Source: JAZKAD01 sp040389305 (GTDB taxonomy: Bacteria > Pseudomonadota > Alphaproteobacteria > Rickettsiales > Rickettsiaceae). From it: a stretch of DNA of 30,367 nt. The translations under genes were made by a program, and so were the position numbers. The notes beneath the pieces are model-generated. The model saw only the letters and a list, made by a program, of their open reading frames with translations, was not told where the DNA came from and searched no databases. Positions 1 through 7,714 of the stretch are shown here, piece by piece. Each line of letters begins with the position of its first letter. The stretch's first letter is position 1. The stretch lies in contig JAZKAD010000035.1 in assembly GCA_040389305.1 (NCBI GenBank), positions 1-30,367 of the forward strand, given 5' to 3'.

Positions 1-55
1 ACCTCTGACCCACAGATTAGAAATCTGTTGCTCTATCCTGCTGAGCTAAGGGCGC
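1..55 (-). tRNA. tRNA-Arg (anticodon TCT), 3' part cut by the window edge
   Basis: Read on the minus strand, the gene starts at 55 with acceptor strand GCGCCCT, followed by a D arm (GCTC/GAGC). The anticodon stem is ACAGA/TCTGT with loop TTTCTAA, which gives anticodon TCT and so arginine (AGA codons). The variable region follows, and the T arm and 3' acceptor strand lie beyond base 1. It sits 36 bases downstream of tRNA-Phe on the same strand, so the two may be co-transcribed. Confidence 0.9.
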
Positions 56-91
56 TTACTTTATAGAAAAATAGGATAGTAAAAAAATAAG

Positions 92-167
92 TGGTGGCTC
101 GGGCCGGGATCGAACCAGCGACACAAGGATTTTCAGTCCTTTGCTCTACCAACTGAGCTACCGAGCC
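92..167 (-). tRNA. tRNA-Phe (anticodon GAA) with encoded CCA
   Basis: This is a complete cloverleaf on the minus strand. The acceptor stem GGCTCGG/CCGAGCC pairs perfectly. The D arm is GCTC/GAGC, the anticodon stem is AAGGA/TCCTT with loop CTGAAAA (anticodon GAA), and the T arm has the TTCGATC loop. Discriminator A is followed by a genomically encoded CCA at 94-92. Length is 76 bases including CCA. Confidence 0.97.
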
Positions 168-325
168 ACATAGGTACTAGTTTATAGCGTAGCAAAATCC
201 GTTTGTCTATTGGAAAATATATTAATCCTCGACATAAACTCTCGTATCCTAGATACCAGCTGGAACATTAACGTACTTAAGAGTCGCCTTGAGCGAAAAA
301 TTAAAGCAAAAAACAAATCTTTAGA

Positions 326-341
326 CAAAGCGGTCGCTTTG
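326..341 (-). terminator. Weak hairpin downstream of algH
   Basis: CAAAGCG and CGCTTTG form a near-perfect palindrome with two central bases (a 6-bp stem with a 4-base loop in practice). On the minus strand it lies about 45 bases past the algH stop, and a T-rich stretch follows some 10-15 bases later. The distance to the T-run makes it a poor intrinsic terminator. The rest of 168-384 shows no convincing gene. Confidence 0.2.
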
Positions 342-384
342 CTCATTCGAGGCAATATAAGTATTACGTCAAATCCAGAATACC

Positions 385-954
385 TTAGCAATGCCCCATG
401 CCAGGAGCGAATAATGTATTATCGATACCAAGGCGGCTAAGAGCTATATCCCATTTTTTCTCGTCTATCGAATCGAACATTAAATCTTTATCATAATCCG
501 CTACTAACCAAAAATTACTACTAATCTCAGATTCCAACTGCCCTGCGTTCCATCCAGTGTACCCCAAGACAAATAAACTATTTGCAGGACCTGTGCCTTT
601 AGCTATGTCACGAAGAATTTCAAGATTCGAACTTACTGCTAAATTGTTAGAGAACTTAAGCAAAAGATTCTTGTCATACTCTGTGGTATGTAAAATAAAC
701 CCCCTTTCCGGTTCTACTGGACCTCCAAGATATATAGGTACAATAAACTCGCTGGTAGAATCATCTCCCTGAAGTAGCTTCATCATCGCTTGGAATGGCA
801 TACGGTTTATCACGCGGTTGACAATCATACCAACGCTACCCTGGTCGCTATGAGACGCTATGTATATTAGCGATTTATTGAATGAATCTGTGAGCCCTGA
901 ATAAGGGCTAGCAACAAGAAACTTGCCAGAAAGATTATCAAAATTAAGACTCAT
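385..954 (-). CDS. algH: YqgE/AlgH family protein (UPF0301)
   Basis: A protein of about 189 residues of the YqgE/AlgH (DUF179) family, soluble, of unknown biochemical role; the name comes from a proposed part in alginate regulation in Pseudomonas. Family features visible are the N-terminal GKFLVASP segment, the SLIYIASHSDQGSVGMIVNR core, the YLGGPV motif with following ERGFILHT, and the FVLGYTGWNAGQLESEI block. An in-frame ATG at 981 would add nine residues. I prefer 954 because family similarity starts just after it and neither start has a strong ribosome site. It is divergent from the DsbD-like gene and upstream of the two tRNA genes on the same strand. Confidence 0.9.
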   Translation of the reverse strand: MSLNFDNLSGKFLVASPYSGLTDSFNKSLIYIASHSDQGSVGMIVNRVINRMPFQAMMKLLQGDDSTSEFIVPIYLGGPVEPERGFILHTTEYDKNLLLKFSNNLAVSSNLEILRDIAKGTGPANSLFVLGYTGWNAGQLESEISSNFWLVADYDKDLMFDSIDEKKWDIALSRLGIDNTLFAPGMGHC

Positions 955-1093
955 AAAATTATAGCTTTCATTGTATGGCACATAGTATACTTATGTAACT
1001 ATTTCTTACTCAGTAATATAGTAAAAGCTCATCCACGATTCAAGTAGAGTATTCAAGATAAAGAAAAACAAATCACATGTATTTTAGGTTTTT

Positions 1094-2257
1094 ATGATTC
1101 TAATTTTATTTGGCGCAGTGGTTGGAGGATTTTTACTAAATTTCATGCCATGCGTTTTGCCAATCCTCGTCCTCAAACTCGCATCATTTACTACAAAACA
1201 TAGTAGAAAAGGCCTTTTAGCGACTATTTTAGGCATAATGACAAGTTTTTGGTTTTTAGCCCTACTTACCGCGCTTATGAGAAATTTAGGATACGAACTA
1301 GGTATAGGCATAGGATTTCAGCATCCTGAGTTTATTATTTTTATATGCATAACCCTCACTCTTTTTATAAGCCTTGCTTTAGATAAAATCCACCTCGGCG
1401 TCCCGCAATTTCTAGCAACCCAAAATGGTCATTTTATGAGCGGATGCGTTATGACCCTCCTCTCTATCCCCTGCACTGCTCCATTCCTCGGGGGAGCTAT
1501 GGCCTTTGCAATAAGCAGTAACAACCTCATAACCATTGCTATATTTACGGCCTCAGGAGTGGGATTCTCTCTGCCCTATATATTATTTGTAATCAACCCT
1601 AATTTACTGAACTTTCTTCCTAAGTCCGGCAAATGGATGAGTTATTTAAAAAATATACTAGGGATAATACTAATCTGCATATTGATATATCTACTGATCA
1701 TTCTCGAAAGCCATTTAGGCCTTCGCGCTGTATTTGGTTTCTTTTTGCTATTGATGCTTATTAAATTCGTAATAGAAGAACCTAAAATTCAAGTTAGACA
1801 TAAGATAGTAGCGTTTCTTTTGCTTACTTCCATGAGCTTATATCTACCACAGATGGCTCACAAGGAAGACGAAGCGCATGATAAATATATAAACGAGCTT
1901 TGGCAGAAATTTGATGAAAGATCTATAGAGGGATATCTAGACCAAGGCAAAATTGTGATAGTAGACGTCACATCCGATTGGTGCTTTACATGCAAGTATA
2001 ATAAATTCATGCTTTGGGATACTAAAGCTGTAATCACGCTACTACATAGTCCACATATAGTGGCTATGCGGATAGATGCTACTAAATACGACCAAACCGT
2101 TACTGATTACCTAAAGAAGCAAGGGGTATATGGTATCCCTTTTGACATTATATATAGCCCCAATGAGAGAAAAGGGGTTGTTTTACCGGTTACGCTAACT
2201 TATCAAGATCTAGCTTCTGCGACTGAGAGAGCTCTTGGTAACACGTCTATAAAATAA
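1094..2257 (+). CDS. DsbD-like thiol:disulfide interchange protein lacking the N-terminal domain
   Basis: A 387-residue membrane protein moving reducing electrons from cytoplasmic thioredoxin across the inner membrane. Residues 1-250 form a hydrophobic DsbD/CcdA-like domain with the two paired cysteines of that family, Cys20 in the NFMPCVLP motif and Cys127 in the SIPCTAP motif. Residues about 260-387 are a periplasmic thioredoxin-fold domain with the active site WCFTC (Cys297, Cys300). Full-length DsbD has an additional N-terminal immunoglobulin-like domain before the membrane part. Here the protein begins directly at the first membrane helix, so that domain is absent, as in shorter ScsB/DsbD variants. 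A stop lies close upstream, so a longer start is not hidden. Likely partners are periplasmic oxidoreductases or cytochrome maturation factors. A SCO1 protein is also in the window. Confidence 0.85.
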   Translation: MILILFGAVVGGFLLNFMPCVLPILVLKLASFTTKHSRKGLLATILGIMTSFWFLALLTALMRNLGYELGIGIGFQHPEFIIFICITLTLFISLALDKIHLGVPQFLATQNGHFMSGCVMTLLSIPCTAPFLGGAMAFAISSNNLITIAIFTASGVGFSLPYILFVINPNLLNFLPKSGKWMSYLKNILGIILICILIYLLIILESHLGLRAVFGFFLLLMLIKFVIEEPKIQVRHKIVAFLLLTSMSLYLPQMAHKEDEAHDKYINELWQKFDERSIEGYLDQGKIVIVDVTSDWCFTCKYNKFMLWDTKAVITLLHSPHIVAMRIDATKYDQTVTDYLKKQGVYGIPFDIIYSPNERKGVVLPVTLTYQDLASATERALGNTSIK

Positions 2258-2338
2258 GGCACTCTCTATAAGCTACGTACTTAAAATTGCATGTTGATAA
2301 TAGATGATGCTAATTTTTATGTTTAATTAGAAGAAGTT

Positions 2339-3643
2339 TTACGTCCTTGCCGCTCTTTTTCTTGTGGCAGAAGTAGGAATACGCATAGATTCGCGGTATT
2401 TAGAAACGGTGCGCCTAGCCGCCTTGATGTTAAACTTAAGTAATTCTCTGGCAATATCATCATCCGATAAAATGTTATCTTTATCTTCTGAGGATATAAG
2501 AGTTTTAATCAACTCTTTAACTTTTGTGCTAGAGACGTCAGCGTCACTGTTTTTATTTTCTACTGACGATGAAAAAAAGAACTTCATCTCAAAGAGACCA
2601 GAAGGAGTAGAGATGTATTTATATGATGTTGCTCGGCTTATCGTGCTTTCATTCATATCACAAACAGCTGCGATTGTAGCAAGAGTCATGGGCTTGAAAT
2701 ACATAATACCCTTAAGAAAAAAATCTCTTTGCTTTTCCGCGATAGCAGCTGCAACATTCACTATCGTTTTTGCTCTTTGCTCCACAGCGCGAAGTAAATT
2801 CCCAGCAGAAGCTAGCTCCTTACTAGCAAATTCTTTGTCTATTTCACCGTTCAAGCCTTCTTTGATTTTAATATAATAATCCTTATTAATCCGTAATCTT
2901 GGCATTGCCTCGTAATTGATTTCTACTTTCATTTCTCCATCATCACTAATGGTGAGAAATACGTCTGGTGATTTATAATTAGTAGCCTCACTTGCAAATG
3001 ATGCTCCTGGTTTAGGATTTAGGGCTTTGATCTGCCCTATCATTTTGATTATTTCTTCGTGACTTACAGAGCAAATTTTAGCAAGTGCCTTATGTTCATG
3101 CTTCGCTAATAAGTCAAGATTTGTAAGAAGAGCTTCGTATTTAGAGTCATACAACCCCTTATCTTTTAACTGCAAGGCCAGGCATTCGCCGAGGTTCCTC
3201 GCAAATATTCCAACGGGCTCTATAGACTGTAACATACCTAGCACAGTTATGATGTCGTCTCTCGAGCACTTAAGGCGACTAGCTAACTCTTCCTCGTCCA
3301 AAGTAATATATCCGCTTGGCTGTAGTAAATCAGTCATATAAACAGCAAGAGCTCTCTCGGGCGCAGTTTCTATATCGAGATGTACCTGTTCAAGTACATG
3401 TTGCTTTAGAGATTTTTCCTCCTTAATGGATGAAAATATATCTCTCTCGTCCTGAGCTTTCTCGCCACTCGCCTGATCTGTGGTCGCTTCATCAGTTTCT
3501 AAAAATGGATTTTTATCAAGCTCCCTGACTATAAACTCTTGCAATTCAATCGAGGACATTTGGAGTATATTAATACTCTGCTGCATACTAGCAGTAAGAT
3601 TAAGAGTTTGCCGAATGTCAGTCGTAAGGTACTGCTTTGTCAT
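2339..3643 (-). CDS. rpoN: RNA polymerase sigma-54 factor
   Basis: A 434-residue sigma-54, the alternative sigma factor that reads -24/-12 promoters and needs an AAA+ activator to open DNA. The N-terminal region I is typical (LNLTASMQQSINILQMSSIELQ, split here by function not gap), followed by an acidic stretch, a core-binding domain with PVGIFARNLGECLALQL and LNPKPGASF motifs, and a helix-turn-helix. The diagnostic RpoN box ARRTVSKYR lies at about residues 409-417 near the C terminus. Length is slightly short of the usual 450-500, mostly in the acidic linker. No activator gene lies in the window. It converges with the DsbD-like gene, 81 bases apart. Confidence 0.97.
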   Translation of the reverse strand: MTKQYLTTDIRQTLNLTASMQQSINILQMSSIELQEFIVRELDKNPFLETDEATTDQASGEKAQDERDIFSSIKEEKSLKQHVLEQVHLDIETAPERALAVYMTDLLQPSGYITLDEEELASRLKCSRDDIITVLGMLQSIEPVGIFARNLGECLALQLKDKGLYDSKYEALLTNLDLLAKHEHKALAKICSVSHEEIIKMIGQIKALNPKPGASFASEATNYKSPDVFLTISDDGEMKVEINYEAMPRLRINKDYYIKIKEGLNGEIDKEFASKELASAGNLLRAVEQRAKTIVNVAAAIAEKQRDFFLKGIMYFKPMTLATIAAVCDMNESTISRATSYKYISTPSGLFEMKFFFSSSVENKNSDADVSSTKVKELIKTLISSEDKDNILSDDDIARELLKFNIKAARRTVSKYRESMRIPTSATRKRAART

Positions 3644-3780
3644 TTTAATAGGGAAATATATATACAGTTATCGTATAAGAAAGATCTCCTTCAGGCTAGA
3701 GAAATCGCAGAAGAGAGTTGACTTTGTAGTGCTAATACACAAGAATTCAATTTAATATTAATACATTGGCGAAACCCTTC

Positions 3781-4314
3781 ATGTTAAAAAATACGGAAAC
3801 GAGCTATGGACTTGTTGCAAAAGCTATGCATTGGGTCATGGCGGCTTTAATTATTGCGCTTATTGCCATTGGTTATTACATGACTTCCTTGGAGCCTTCG
3901 GATGATAAATGGTATATTTATACCATGCATAAATCTACGGGAGTATTGTTTTTAATATTAATTTTGATGCGCATTATTTTCCTCTTCTTAAGTACCCAAC
4001 CTAAACTACAAAGCAAAGCACCATCTTGGAGCATAGCTCTCGCTAGCATCAACGTTTTTCTTCTCTATTTTCTTATGCTAGCTCAACCTCTTGTAGGATT
4101 TTTAGGATCATTGACAGCCGGACGAGACGTCTCTTTTTATAATATCTTTACAATCAAAGCTTTTGGTGAATATAAGCAAATTTCTTCTATTTTATGGAAC
4201 ATGCATTCTATTTTGCCATACCTATTGATTGCTTGTATAGTTGCACATTTACTAGGAGCTTTGTATCATCAATTCTTCCTCAAGGATAATATCATGCGAA
4301 GAATGTGGGGATAG
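3781..4314 (+). CDS. Cytochrome b561 family membrane protein (CybB-like)
   Basis: A 177-residue four-helix di-heme cytochrome of the prokaryotic b561 type, an inner-membrane electron carrier probably linked to the quinone pool. Candidate heme-ligand histidines are His17 (AMHWVM), His50 (MHKSTG), His142 (NMHSILP) and His156 or His163 in the last helix (AHLLGALYHQFF). A TTG at 3766 would extend the protein by five residues. ATG 3781 is preferred because family members start a few residues before the first helix. The gene ends 15 bases before the LptG-like gene and may share its transcript. Confidence 0.88.
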   Translation: MLKNTETSYGLVAKAMHWVMAALIIALIAIGYYMTSLEPSDDKWYIYTMHKSTGVLFLILILMRIIFLFLSTQPKLQSKAPSWSIALASINVFLLYFLMLAQPLVGFLGSLTAGRDVSFYNIFTIKAFGEYKQISSILWNMHSILPYLLIACIVAHLLGALYHQFFLKDNIMRRMWG

Positions 4315-4329
4315 ATCTAAGTAACACAT

Positions 4330-5426
4330 ATGACAACTACATTATTTCGTTATCTTGCAAGATCTTATCTGGCTTATTTCGGATTCGGCTTATCCATTAT
4401 CGCTTCTGCCTTGCTAATATCTAACGTATTCGATACATTGAGCCGCTTTAGATCAACGGCCTTTGAATCCTCATTATTTCTTGCATTAATTTCTTTCAAA
4501 CTCCCGTATCTTCTTTTGGAAATTCTACCTCTTGTATGCTTCCTCAGCGCATTATTTTTCTTTCGTAACTTAATTAAATCTGGCGAATTTGTAGCCATTT
4601 TAAATAGTGGCACCTCTATCTGGGCTATATTATTTCCGATAGCTCTAACAGCCGCTTGTATCGGAATCATTTCTGTTGCGATATTTAGCCCCGTCTCTTC
4701 CACCCTCCTCCTCAACTATGAAAAAATTACNNNNNNNNNNCTTCAAAACTCGAAAAAAGATCGAATAATACTACCATCACTGGGCTTGGTATTATGGTTG
4801 CAGAGAATTATAACAATGAAGAGCGTATATTCATTGCAAAAGCCATAGAGCTTGGAGCGAATAAAATATCTGGCCTCACAGTGTTATTCACCGATGAAAA
4901 TAATAATTTTATCCGAAGAATAGATACGACAAGCGCCTTTTTAGAAAATGAGTTGATCGAACTTCATAATGGACGCATGTTACTACAAGATACTGCGCAA
5001 ACAATAGAAGCTCCGCACGTTATACCAACTCATTTAACTACTGCTCATTTCGCAGCTAACCCTTTGGCGCCAGAGTATATTTCTTTTTGGCAGCTACCTA
5101 AAATGATGCGCACCATCCAAAAGGCTGGTATGTCCATCTCTAGGTATGAAATGTGTTATTATAAACAGCTATTTAAACCACTTATGATGGTAGCAACCAT
5201 TTTGATGGCAGCATGCTTTATTAAAATAAATGACGGAAGAAAAAGCGTCATGAAATTGTTAGTCATAGGAGTCATATCCGGATTTATGATGTATTTATTC
5301 TCGGAAGTCTCTATGTCAATGTTAACATATCATGGTGTAAGGCCCAGCTTTGCAATATTGTCTAGTATACTCGCTATTATGATATTCAGTATTTATACGA
5401 TTTTGCACTTGCATGAAGCGGGATAG
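4330..5426 (+). CDS. lptG: LptF/LptG-type lipopolysaccharide export permease, broken in the assembly by a 10-N gap
   Basis: An inner-membrane permease of the LptB2FG ABC transporter that extracts lipopolysaccharide and feeds the periplasmic bridge. The N-terminal half (4330-4730) holds the first helices and the conserved segment with LPYLLLEILPLVCFLSALFFF and ILNSGTSIWAILFP. The C-terminal half (to 5426) has the beta-jellyroll region and the LptG-like motif around QKAGMSISRYEMCYYKQLF, then the last helices. As written, the N-run (4731-4740) shifts the frame and yields two ORFs. If the single c on each side of the gap is the same base, the frame continues as KITSKLEKRSNNTTITGLGI, so I treat it as one intact gene. 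LptG is preferred over LptF on recalled motif likeness only. Confidence 0.85.
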
Positions 5427-5458
5427 TGTGAGACTATTCGCTATTAAATTAATTAGTA

Positions 5459-5492
5459 ATACTATCTTTGAAATTAATTTTCAAGATGGTAT
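5459..5492. repeat. 34-bp imperfect palindrome upstream of mreB
   Basis: Left arm 5459-5475 and right arm 5476-5492 match as reverse complements at 14 of 17 positions, with an AT-rich centre (AAATTAATTT). It lies between the lptG-like stop (5426) and the mreB start (5531). It could be an operator for mreB, a hairpin in the mreB leader, or an end signal for lptG; no T-run follows. A TATAAT at 5508-5513 lies just downstream and could be the mreB -10 element, with no good -35. Confidence 0.35.
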
Positions 5493-5530
5493 GATTCTAC
5501 AACAAAATATAATATAGGATTAATGACGCA

Positions 5531-6577
5531 ATGTACTTTATCTCAAAATTACTGGGTATGCTTTCTTCTAACATGGCAATAGACTTAGGTACTGCTAATA
5601 CACTGGTATATGTTGAGGGAAAAGGAATAGTCTTAAATCAACCTTCTGTGGTTGCTCTTATCAAGCATGGTGGCGCCTATAAACCTTACGCTTTCGGACA
5701 TGAAGCAAAAATGATGCTTGGACGCACCCCCGCAGACATTATAGCTATTAGGCCGCTTAAAGATGGAGTCATTGCTGATTTCAAGAGCGCCGAAGAGATG
5801 ATCAAATACTTTATTCGTACTGTGCATAATAGAAAAAGTTTCACTGGGCCTTTGATTATAGTTTGCGTCCCATCCGGCTCCACTCCCGTAGAAAGACGCG
5901 CGATTCAAGAGGCAGCGGAATCGGCTGGAGCACGTGAAGTGTTTTTAATTGAAGAGCCTATGGCTGCAGCTATAGGCGCTGGCCTTCCAGTCACAGAAGC
6001 TACAGGCTCAATGATTGTAGATGTTGGCGGAGGGACAACTGAAGTTGCAGTCATATCGCTGGGTGGCATTGTATACTCTCGCTCTGTAAGGGTTGGCGGC
6101 GATAAAATGGATGAAGCAATTATCTCTTACATAAGAAGAAATCACAATCTTTTGATCGGCGAATCCACTGCAGAAAAAATTAAAAAACAAATAGGCGCAG
6201 CGTACATTGACCCGTCGAAAGAAGGAGTAAGTATGGAAATCAAGGGACGCGACCTAATTAATGGCGTACCCAAAGAGATCGTTCTCAGCGAACATCAAAT
6301 TGCAGAAAGTTTAGTGGAGCCTGTAGCACAAATAGTGGAAGCAGTCAGAACTGCGTTAGAATGCACACCTCCAGAACTTTCGTCTGATATCGTAGACCAA
6401 GGTATTGTTATGACCGGAGGCGGCGCACTTCTTAAGGGTCTTGACTACGTCTTGCAGAACGCTACACAATTACCGGTCTTTGTAGCAGATCAAGCACTCT
6501 CTTGCGTTGCTCTTGGTACGGGAAGGGTTCTTGAGGACTTTGCAAAACTTAAACATGTGTTGTTTAAACAGGAGTAA
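5531..6577 (+). CDS. mreB: Rod shape-determining protein MreB
   Basis: A 348-residue bacterial actin homologue that forms membrane-bound filaments guiding peptidoglycan synthesis. The actin-fold nucleotide motifs are all visible: phosphate-1 DLGTANT (residues 18-24), phosphate-2 VDVGGGTTEVAVIS, the ERRAIQEAAESAGA connecting helix, and the adenosine motif MTGGGALLKGLD. The start ATG gives the short amphipathic N terminus (YFISKLLGML) expected for membrane attachment. Length is normal. mreC follows after 279 bases with its own likely promoter rather than directly. Confidence 0.98.
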   Translation: MYFISKLLGMLSSNMAIDLGTANTLVYVEGKGIVLNQPSVVALIKHGGAYKPYAFGHEAKMMLGRTPADIIAIRPLKDGVIADFKSAEEMIKYFIRTVHNRKSFTGPLIIVCVPSGSTPVERRAIQEAAESAGAREVFLIEEPMAAAIGAGLPVTEATGSMIVDVGGGTTEVAVISLGGIVYSRSVRVGGDKMDEAIISYIRRNHNLLIGESTAEKIKKQIGAAYIDPSKEGVSMEIKGRDLINGVPKEIVLSEHQIAESLVEPVAQIVEAVRTALECTPPELSSDIVDQGIVMTGGGALLKGLDYVLQNATQLPVFVADQALSCVALGTGRVLEDFAKLKHVLFKQE

Positions 6578-6608
6578 GCTTACGTTTAAGGAGTAAGCTT
6601 ACGTTTAA
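6571..6608. repeat. Tandem duplication of 19 bp at the mreB stop codon
   Basis: Two identical 19-base units (6571-6589 and 6590-6608) abut, and the first contains the mreB TAA. Each unit carries the 10-base perfect palindrome GTAAGCTTAC. The remaining spacer to mreC (6609-6788) shows no gene. A small CTAATA-gcaa-TATTAG hairpin at 6766-6781 abuts the promoter described next. Confidence 0.8.
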
Positions 6609-6788
6609 CAGTAGCTTCATTTTTGAGAAGTTGTATATGCGACATGACAACGCACTTTAATGCAATCCTCCTTTCTCCGCATTGTACACTGCGCTCAAGA
6701 GGGGCTAACAGAGAGACTAATTATTACAATAGTGTTATTTATGTATTAAAGAAAGAAATTAAGATCTAATAGCAATATTAGTACTTTA

Positions 6789-6817
6789 TTTACATTGCAA
6801 TTCTTTGTTTATATAAT
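6789..6817 (+). promoter_or_regulatory. Sigma-70 type promoter for the mreC-murA operon
   Basis: The -35 TTTACA (6789-6794) and the consensus -10 TATAAT (6812-6817) are separated by exactly 17 bases. Transcription would start near 6824, about 33 bases before the mreC ATG. It is the best-formed promoter I see in the window and fits the run of close-set genes that follows. The short inverted repeat at 6766-6781 directly upstream could bind a regulator. Confidence 0.55.
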
Positions 6818-6856
6818 CAGTATTACGCAATATCTCATCTTAAGCGGATAATTGAT

Positions 6857-7705
6857 ATGCCGATAAGGCTCAATAAATCTAAAAACAGAGCAAAATTACT
6901 AAATGTAAGATCTGTTATATCTCAATATATCTCATACATGTTGATCTTCATTAGCGTCATTATTTCTTTGCAGCTCCTCTATATAGGTCCATCAAGCGCA
7001 GTGCATTCACTTGCATTAGATATTTCCGGGAAAATTGTAGAAATTCCATTAAAAGGATATAACCTAGTTCTACATTCTATACAGTATATAAAGGGACAAC
7101 TTAGACAAGTGGTAGATTTGAGAGCAGAAAATATTACCCTTAAACTAGAACTTACTAAATTCAAAACTCTTCAAGATGCTGCATCTATTACGTATAAAGA
7201 AAATGAACGCCTGAAAGCTCAATTGCACTATGCCGAAGAGCTACCTTACGATTCTATCACTGGACGTATTGTTTCGCTTTTTACCGGGCCCTATGGTAAA
7301 TCTGCTATAGTACGAGGAGGCAGCTCCCAAGGCGTTGAAATGGGGCAGATTGTTATAAATAATGATGGTGTATTAGGAAGAATTTCTGATGTAGGATTCA
7401 ATTACTCTAAAGTTATACTTGTGACAGATTTTAGCTCTAGAATCCCTGTCATTTCAAGCCTTTCATCTATCCAAGCAATAGTTGCCGGTAATAACTCGGA
7501 ACATCCGGATTTATTATATGCGGTAGACACTAGTAATATTAAGCTAGGAGAAATTCTTATTACGTCCGGAGATGGTAAATACTACCCTCCGGGCCTTAAA
7601 GTTGCAATAGTCAGTAAAATTTCTGATAGAGAAATACAAATAACACCGTCGTCTAGCTTGCATGACGCTGATTTTGTACATATTATCAAAATGACTCATA
7701 ATTAA
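6857..7705 (+). CDS. mreC: Rod shape-determining protein MreC
   Basis: A 282-residue bitopic inner-membrane protein that links MreB filaments to the periplasmic wall-synthesis enzymes. A transmembrane helix lies at about residues 28-47, then a coiled coil around residues 85-120 (LRQVVDLRAENITLKLEL), then the beta-rich MreC domain with hallmarks SAIVRGGSSQGVEMGQIVIN, DGVLGRISDVG and the late TSGDGKYYPPGLKVA motif. Length is normal. Nine bases separate its stop from the next gene. The usual mreD, pbp2 and rodA partners do not follow. Confidence 0.95.
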   Translation: MPIRLNKSKNRAKLLNVRSVISQYISYMLIFISVIISLQLLYIGPSSAVHSLALDISGKIVEIPLKGYNLVLHSIQYIKGQLRQVVDLRAENITLKLELTKFKTLQDAASITYKENERLKAQLHYAEELPYDSITGRIVSLFTGPYGKSAIVRGGSSQGVEMGQIVINNDGVLGRISDVGFNYSKVILVTDFSSRIPVISSLSSIQAIVAGNNSEHPDLLYAVDTSNIKLGEILITSGDGKYYPPGLKVAIVSKISDREIQITPSSSLHDADFVHIIKMTHN

Positions 7706-7714
7706 AATATTTCT

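Noticed and set aside
182..440. Two overlapping open frames on opposite strands (182-391 minus, 210-440 plus)
   Set aside because: Both need TTG starts without a ribosome site or overlap the end of algH, neither resembles a protein family, and they shadow each other.
4330..5426. lptG split into two genes or a pseudogene
   Set aside because: The frame break coincides exactly with the N-run. Removing one duplicated base at the join restores the frame, so it is an assembly effect.
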